Origin: Caulobacteraceae bacterium | GTDB lineage: Bacteria; Pseudomonadota; Alphaproteobacteria; Caulobacterales; Caulobacteraceae | DNA: 9,541 bases | NCBI GenBank assembly: GCA_004144935.1 | Contig: SDZP01000113.1 | Span: 1-9,541 of the forward strand | Direction: 5' to 3' | In this document: in pieces, positions 5,782 to 9,541 of the stretch | Numbering within the stretch: the stretch's first letter is position 1 | Layout: every line of letters starts with the position of its first letter | Translations under genes and position numbers: made by a program | The notes under the pieces: model-generated | Database searches by the model: none | What the model was told of the DNA's origin: nothing | The model's input: only the letters and a program-made list of their open reading frames with translations

Positions 5782-6546
5782 ATGTCCATCTGGAACAAAT
5801 TCTCCGCCCTCTTCCGCGGCACGGCCCATGAGGGCGCGCAGAAGGTGATCGACGCCAACGCCCTGCGCATCCTCGATCAGGAGATCCGCGACGCCGACAC
5901 CGCCCAGGCCAAGGCCCGGGACGACATGGCCGGCCTCGTCGCCCGCCGCCGCATGCTGGAGACCGAAGGGACCCAGTTCGCCCAGCAGGCCCAGAAGTAC
6001 GAAGCCTCCGCCCGCGCCGCCATGGCCAAGGGCGACCAGGCCCTGGCCCTGGAAGTGGCCCAGCGCATCGCCGACCTGGAGCGCGACGCCACCCAGAAGG
6101 CCGAGCAGGTGGCCCAGCTGCGCGCCGCCGAGGACAAGCTGCGCGTCATCATCGGCCAGACCGACACCAAGATCGAAGCCCTGCGCCGCGAGATCGAGGT
6201 GGTGAAGGTCAACGACAGCGTCCAGCGCGCCCAGTCGGCCATCGTCGCCCGCAGCGGCAGCGCCAGCTCGACGGTCGGCTCGGCCGCCGACAGCCTCAAG
6301 CGCATCAAGGAGCGCCAGGCGATCAACGAGGAGAAGTTCCGCGCCGCCGGCGAGCTGGAGGACCGCCGCACCGGCGCCGACCTCGACGCCAAGCTGCGCA
6401 ACGCCGGTATCATGCCCGGCGACAGCAATGCCCAGGAGGTGCTGGAACGGCTGATGGCCCCCAAGGACGAGGCCCTGAAGCTGGAGGCCCCGCGCCTGCA
6501 GATCGAGGCCCCGGAGAAGGTCCCGGTAAAGCGGGACGAGCAATAG
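5782..6546 (+). CDS. yjfJ: PspA/IM30-family protein, YjfJ-like (254 aa)
   Basis: This is a PspA/IM30 paralogue. These peripheral proteins bind stressed inner membrane through an N-terminal amphipathic helix and assemble into ESCRT-III-like coiled-coil polymers. Residues 1-18 (MSIWNKFSALFRGTAHEG) form the amphipathic helix. Residues about 24-146 are a long charged heptad coiled coil with alternating Gln, Ala, Glu and Arg. A Ser-rich break (157-168) is followed by two further helices and the conserved-looking DLDAKLRNAGIMPG (200-213). The C-terminal tail is Pro/Glu/Lys-rich. It differs from the classical PspA of the phage-shock operon by its operon: the gene lies between yjfI and the ATP-grasp gene, matching E. 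coli yjfJ. The ATG has a ribosome-binding site, AGGAG, that overlaps the yjfI stop codon. The next gene begins one base after its stop. Confidence 0.9.
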   Translation: MSIWNKFSALFRGTAHEGAQKVIDANALRILDQEIRDADTAQAKARDDMAGLVARRRMLETEGTQFAQQAQKYEASARAAMAKGDQALALEVAQRIADLERDATQKAEQVAQLRAAEDKLRVIIGQTDTKIEALRREIEVVKVNDSVQRAQSAIVARSGSASSTVGSAADSLKRIKERQAINEEKFRAAGELEDRRTGADLDAKLRNAGIMPGDSNAQEVLERLMAPKDEALKLEAPRLQIEAPEKVPVKRDEQ

Positions 6547-6547
6547 C

Positions 6548-7708
6548 TTGATCCGCCATTCCATCCAGCCGCGCCAGGATTGGAAGGAGGAGGCCGACCG
6601 CGTCGGCTTCACCTTCCACCACATGGGCGGCCAGCAGTACTGGGACGAAAGCGCCTGGTACGGTTTCACCCTGGCTCAGGCCGAAGAGATCGAGGCGGCG
6701 TCCGAAACGCTGCACGCCATGTGCCTCGATTTCGTCGGTGAAGCGGTGAAGAGCGAGCGGATCATGACCCGCCTCGCCATTCCCGAGGCGCACCGCGACT
6801 ATGTCGCCGAGACCTGGACGCGGGGCGATCCCAGCCTCTACGGCCGCTTCGACTTCGCCTATGACGGCAAGGGTCCGCCCAGGCTGTACGAATACAACGC
6901 CGACACCCCGACCAGCATTTTCGAGACGGCGGTCTTCCAGTGGCTGTGGCTGGAGGCGCGGATCAAGGACGGTTCGCTGCCGGCCGGCGCAGACCAGTTC
7001 AACAGCCTTTTCGAAAAGCTGCGCGACCGCTTCGGGGCCATCTTCCCGGACGGCGGCTATGTGCATTTCTCCAGTGATCCGGACCATGTCGAGGACCGCC
7101 AGACGGTGAAGTTCCTTGAGGACCTTGCCGTGCAGGCGGGGCTGACCCCGAAGTTCGTCTCCATCCAAGACATCGGCCTGGACGCCGATGGCCGCTTCGT
7201 CGACGAGCAGAACGACATCATCCAGGCGGCTTTCAAGCTCTATCCCTGGGAGATGATGCTGCGCGAGGATTATGCCGCCAACGTCGCCGCCTCGAAGACC
7301 CAGTTCCTGGAGCCGGCCTGGAAGAGCCTGCTGTCGAACAAGGGCCTGCTGCCGATGCTGTGGGAGCGGCATGCCGGGCATCCGAACCTGCTGGAAGCCT
7401 GGTTCGAGGACGACGCCGGAGCGGCCGGCCTCGGCGACAGCTATGTGCGCAAGCCGCTGTTCTCCCGCGAGGGGGCCAATATCGAGCTTTTCGAGGGCGG
7501 CGTTGCCGAGCCGGTGCTGGATCAGGGCTATGGCGCGGAGGGCTGGATCCGTCAGGCCCTGCACAAGCCGCCCCTGTTCGAGGGAAACTACCCGGTCATC
7601 GGCGCCTGGATCGTCGGCGAGGAAGCCGCCGGCATGGGCATCCGCGAGGATGACGGGCCGGTGACCAAGAACATGAGCCGCTATCTGCCCCACGCGATCG
7701 TGGAGTGA
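6548..7708 (+). CDS. yjfC: YgiC/YjfC glutathionylspermidine-synthetase-like ATP-grasp ligase (386 aa)
   Basis: This protein matches the synthetase (ATP-grasp) half of E. coli Gsp synthetase/amidase and the stand-alone YgiC and YjfC proteins; E. coli YgiC is also 386 aa as I recall. Enzymes of this fold activate a carboxylate with ATP and join it to an amine; for YgiC/YjfC the true substrates are unknown. Visible motifs are YGRFDF (99-104) and YEYNADTPTS (114-123), whose R100, D102, E115 and N117 fit the RxD...ExN ATP/magnesium site of GspS. Others are SNKGLLPMLW (about 263-272), YVRKPLFSREGANI (309-322) and GMGIREDD (362-369). There is no amidase domain. The start is a TTG one base after the pspA-like stop; the N terminus IRHSIQPRQDW aligns with YjfC there and no ATG would fit. 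It converges on the isomerase gene with seven bases between stops. The symbol is by analogy with E. coli. Confidence 0.9.
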   Translation: MIRHSIQPRQDWKEEADRVGFTFHHMGGQQYWDESAWYGFTLAQAEEIEAASETLHAMCLDFVGEAVKSERIMTRLAIPEAHRDYVAETWTRGDPSLYGRFDFAYDGKGPPRLYEYNADTPTSIFETAVFQWLWLEARIKDGSLPAGADQFNSLFEKLRDRFGAIFPDGGYVHFSSDPDHVEDRQTVKFLEDLAVQAGLTPKFVSIQDIGLDADGRFVDEQNDIIQAAFKLYPWEMMLREDYAANVAASKTQFLEPAWKSLLSNKGLLPMLWERHAGHPNLLEAWFEDDAGAAGLGDSYVRKPLFSREGANIELFEGGVAEPVLDQGYGAEGWIRQALHKPPLFEGNYPVIGAWIVGEEAAGMGIREDDGPVTKNMSRYLPHAIVE

Positions 7709-7715
7709 ACTTCGG

Positions 7716-8321
7716 TCAGCTGGCCGCCAGTTCCTCCTCGACCTGGCCCAGCCGCTCCTTGCCGAAGAAGATCTCGTCCCCGACGAAGAAGGTCGGAATG
7801 CCGAAGGCGCCGCGCTCGGCCGCCGCTGTGGTGTTGTGCATCAGCACGCCCTTCACCTCGTCGGTCTGGGCCCGCGCCAGGATCGCCGCCGCGTCGAGGC
7901 CGCCGTCGGTCAGCACCTTGGCCACCACCTCGGGATCGCCCATGTTCTGGCCGTCTTCCCACATGGCCTTCAGCACCACCGTCATGTAGCGCTCGCCGAC
8001 CCCTTCCAGCCCGGCGGCGACAAAGGCGCGCATGATCAGCAGGGTGTTGATCGGGAAATGCGGGTTCATCCGGAATTTCGCCAGGCCGTGCTTGGCCACG
8101 AACCGCCGGCTTTCCAGCATCTCGTAGTCCATCTTGCCCTTGATGCCGCCGAAGGCGGTGAACGGAGCCTGGTTGCCGGTCGCCTTGAACAGGCCGCCGA
8201 GCAGGCAGGGGATGACGTTCAGCGTGGCGCCGGTGCGCTCAAGAATGCCCGGGATGACCTGGGCGGCCATGTAGGCGTTGGGACTGGCGAAATCGAAGAT
8301 GAAGTCCAGTTGCTTGGTCAT
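7716..8321 (-). CDS. 2-hydroxychromene-2-carboxylate isomerase-like, DsbA/kappa-GST fold (201 aa)
   Basis: This belongs to the NahD-type isomerase family, which has a thioredoxin/DsbA fold related to kappa-class glutathione transferases. Founding members use glutathione to isomerise a naphthalene breakdown product. The N-terminal FIFDFASPNAY (7-17) carries the Ser-Pro at 13-14, where NahD has its active serine and DsbA its CxxC. The helical insert contains MNPHFPINT (85-93). The C-terminal GAFGIPTFFVGDEIFFGKERL (171-191) has the cis-proline loop and the family's closing motif. The length is normal. Many family members in alphaproteobacteria lie in acyl or steroid catabolic loci, and their substrate is unknown, as here. 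The start codon lies three bases after the stop of the upstream SDR, so the pair is surely co-transcribed. A glutathione-dependent enzyme next to a Gsp-synthetase-like gene may be chance. Confidence 0.9.
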   Translation of the reverse strand: MTKQLDFIFDFASPNAYMAAQVIPGILERTGATLNVIPCLLGGLFKATGNQAPFTAFGGIKGKMDYEMLESRRFVAKHGLAKFRMNPHFPINTLLIMRAFVAAGLEGVGERYMTVVLKAMWEDGQNMGDPEVVAKVLTDGGLDAAAILARAQTDEVKGVLMHNTTAAAERGAFGIPTFFVGDEIFFGKERLGQVEEELAAS

Positions 8322-8324
8322 TTT

Positions 8325-9059
8325 CTACCAGGTCTCCGTCCAGGGGCGCAGGTCGATCTCGAAGGTCCAGGCCGAGCGGCCCTGGTTGTGCAGCCAGACA
8401 TAGTTGCGGGCGATCTCGTCGGGGTCGAGGATTTCCCCCCGCGCCAGCCGCTGGTCGGCGTCCGGCATCCGCTCGCGGGTGAAGACCCCGTCGATCGAGC
8501 CGTCGCAGATGATGTGGGCCACATGGATGCCCTGCGGCCCCAGCTCGCGGGCCATGCTCTGCGCCAGGGCGCGCAGGGCGTGCTTGGCGCCGGCGAAGGC
8601 GGAGAAACCCTTGCCGCCGCGGACGCTCGCCGTGGCCCCGGTGAACAGCACCGTGCCGCGGCCGCGCGGAACCATGACCCGGGCCGCCTCGCGTCCGGTC
8701 AGGAAGCCGGCCAGCCCGGCCATCTCCCAGACCTTGCTGTAGACCCGGGTGGTGGTCTCGCGGATGCCGAAGTTGACGTTGGCGCCGATGTTGAAGACCA
8801 CCACCTCCAGCGGGCCGATCTCCGCCTCGATGCGGTCGAAGAGGGCGGTCATCTCGTCTTCGCTGCGGGCGTCGACGCCCATGGCGTGGGCCTCGCCGCC
8901 CTCGGCCCGGATCTGAGCGGCCAGGTCTTCAAGCTGGTCGAGGTTGCGCGGCCGGCGGGTCATCACCACCGCCATGCCCTCGGCCGCGAAGGCCCGGGCG
9001 ATGGAGCCGCCGACGCCGATGCCGGCGCCGACGACGAGACAGACCTTGCGGTCGGACAT
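8325..9059 (-). CDS. SDR-family oxidoreductase with Phe in place of catalytic Tyr (244 aa)
   Basis: This is a short-chain dehydrogenase/reductase-like protein of normal length. It has a variant nucleotide loop GAGIGVGGS (11-19) after the first strand and TRRP (34-37) after the second, which favours NADP. NIGANVNF (90-97) replaces the usual NNAG, and HVAHIICDGSID (179-190) follows the last core helix. The YxxxK motif reads FAGAK (155-159): the lysine is present and the tyrosine is phenylalanine. From memory, FxxxK with the following ALRxLAQSMARELG pattern recurs in one SDR subfamily, so this is unlikely to be a random mutation. Its catalytic ability is uncertain and the substrate unknown. The ATG is supported by AGGAG seven bases upstream. 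It is the first gene of a pair with the downstream isomerase. An inverted repeat lies 25 bases before it. Confidence 0.88.
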   Translation of the reverse strand: MSDRKVCLVVGAGIGVGGSIARAFAAEGMAVVMTRRPRNLDQLEDLAAQIRAEGGEAHAMGVDARSEDEMTALFDRIEAEIGPLEVVVFNIGANVNFGIRETTTRVYSKVWEMAGLAGFLTGREAARVMVPRGRGTVLFTGATASVRGGKGFSAFAGAKHALRALAQSMARELGPQGIHVAHIICDGSIDGVFTRERMPDADQRLARGEILDPDEIARNYVWLHNQGRSAWTFEIDLRPWTETW

Positions 9060-9084
9060 GGAAAAGCTCCTGGCGAAACGGCGG

Positions 9085-9107
9085 GTAAGTTCTGTTTAAA
9101 GACTTAC
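9085..9107. promoter_or_regulatory. Inverted repeat and -35 box upstream of the SDR-isomerase pair
   Basis: Perfect 6-base arms GTAAGT (9085-9090) and ACTTAC (9102-9107) enclose an 11-base AT-rich centre containing TTTAAA, the most AT-rich stretch noticed in the window. On the minus strand a perfect TTGACA (9115-9110) sits just upstream of it. The -10 at 17 bases spacing would be GAACTT, a weak match. The repeat would cover the -10 region of the SDR gene, as expected for a repressor of the TetR type. The regulator is not in the window. Confidence 0.45.
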
Positions 9108-9123
9108 GCTGTCAACCAGGGTG

Positions 9124-9541
9124 TCAGGGCTTGGCATAGCCTTTGGCCCGCAGGCTGAGTTGGGCCCCGCGCGGGTCGTGGCTGAAGAACAGGCCGCCGG
9201 TCCGCCGCGAGTGGTCCGGCACGTAGTCGAAGTTCGCCTCCGCCGTTTCCGGCGCCTGCCCCGGCAGGACCAGTTCGCCCTCGACCGCCACCTGGGCGGC
9301 GGGCGAGCCGCCGCTGTTGATGGCCTCGATCTCGACCAGCCAGCCGCCGTTGACCGGATGGACCGCCCGCGCCTCGACGGTCACGGCCGGGGGCGACGGA
9401 TCGCCGAACAGGGCCTCCTGGCCGATGACCCCGACGGTCAGCAGCACCAGCACCAGGCCAAAGCCGCCGGCGATCCACTCCAGCAGCGGGGTGCCCTTGG
9501 CGCCCGGCGCGGCGCGGGTTGCCCTGGCGGCGGCTTTCGGG
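9124..9541 (-). CDS. TIGR02588-like single-pass membrane protein, 5' end outside window
   Basis: The frame runs from the right edge to the TGA at 9126-9124 (138 codons seen) without any stop, so the true start lies beyond 9541; the GTG at 9453 is internal to the membrane helix and unlikely to be the start. The visible protein has a short Ala/Arg/Lys-rich segment and one hydrophobic helix, WIAGGFGLVLVLLTVGVIG. After it comes FGDPSPPAVTVEARAV and an immunoglobulin-like beta domain with EAINSGGSPAAQVAVEGEL, ending in LSLRAKGYAKP. This layout fits the TIGR02588 family of unknown function, often found next to the TIGR02587 membrane protein. The soluble domain should face the periplasm. It lies 64 bases upstream of the SDR on the same strand, with a separate promoter for the SDR likely. 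Confidence 0.7.
   Translation of the reverse strand, partial: PKAAARATRAAPGAKGTPLLEWIAGGFGLVLVLLTVGVIGQEALFGDPSPPAVTVEARAVHPVNGGWLVEIEAINSGGSPAAQVAVEGELVLPGQAPETAEANFDYVPDHSRRTGGLFFSHDPRGAQLSLRAKGYAKP

Noticed and set aside
3192..7708. Recent mobile island carrying the yjf cluster
   Set aside because: No integrase, transposase, direct repeats or tRNA edge are visible, and base use looks like that of the flanks.
7836..9158. 440-codon plus-strand open frame
   Set aside because: It lies opposite the isomerase and the second SDR, both with clear family motifs and ribosome-binding sites.
9104..9478. Alternative minus-strand frame overlapping the right-edge gene
   Set aside because: Its product is Arg/Gly-rich and featureless, while the adjacent frame encodes a membrane helix plus a beta domain and stays open to the window edge.

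Overview
The window is GC-rich with strong G/C preference at third codon positions. It reads as a chromosomal segment of an alphaproteobacterium, most likely Caulobacterales (Caulobacter/Phenylobacterium-like). This placement rests on protein style, leaderless-looking promoters and a GCTA-type -10 box, and was not checked by any search.

Left flank (1-3107): an acyl-CoA synthetase of the FadD3/FadD19 type sits behind a near-perfect inverted repeat and a sigma70-like promoter. It converges, with three bases between stops, on a Nudix hydrolase. The Nudix gene is overlapped at its start by a 2,4-dienoyl-CoA-reductase-type SDR. Right flank (7716-9541): a second SDR and a 2-hydroxychromene-2-carboxylate-isomerase-like protein form a tight minus-strand pair. 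Upstream lies the 3' part of a TIGR02588-like single-pass membrane protein that runs off the window. The flanks look like lipid/steroid/aromatic acyl catabolism plus housekeeping.

Centre (3192-7708): a complete equivalent of the poorly understood E. coli yjfIJKLMC (and ygiBC) system, rearranged into two divergent arms. The minus arm is yjfK (DUF2491), yjfL (DUF350, four TM) and yjfM/ygiB (DUF1190 lipoprotein ending in Gly-Gly). The plus arm is yjfI (DUF2170 with an extra basic N-terminal module), a PspA/IM30 paralogue (yjfJ) and a YgiC/YjfC glutathionylspermidine-synthetase-like ATP-grasp ligase. The arms are separated by about 210 bp. That region holds back-to-back -35 boxes and a 28-bp inverted repeat lying exactly over the yjfI promoter.

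Working model (inference): YjfI senses or represses through the palindrome. PspA-like YjfJ, YjfK and the DUF350 protein act at the inner membrane. The ATP-grasp enzyme makes an amide bond, possibly on a Gly-Gly C terminus such as that of YjfM, as glutathionylspermidine synthetase does on the glycine of glutathione. No RNA genes, CRISPR arrays, transposons or attachment sites were seen. The only stretch of more than 200 bases without an assigned gene is the divergent region 4907-5117.
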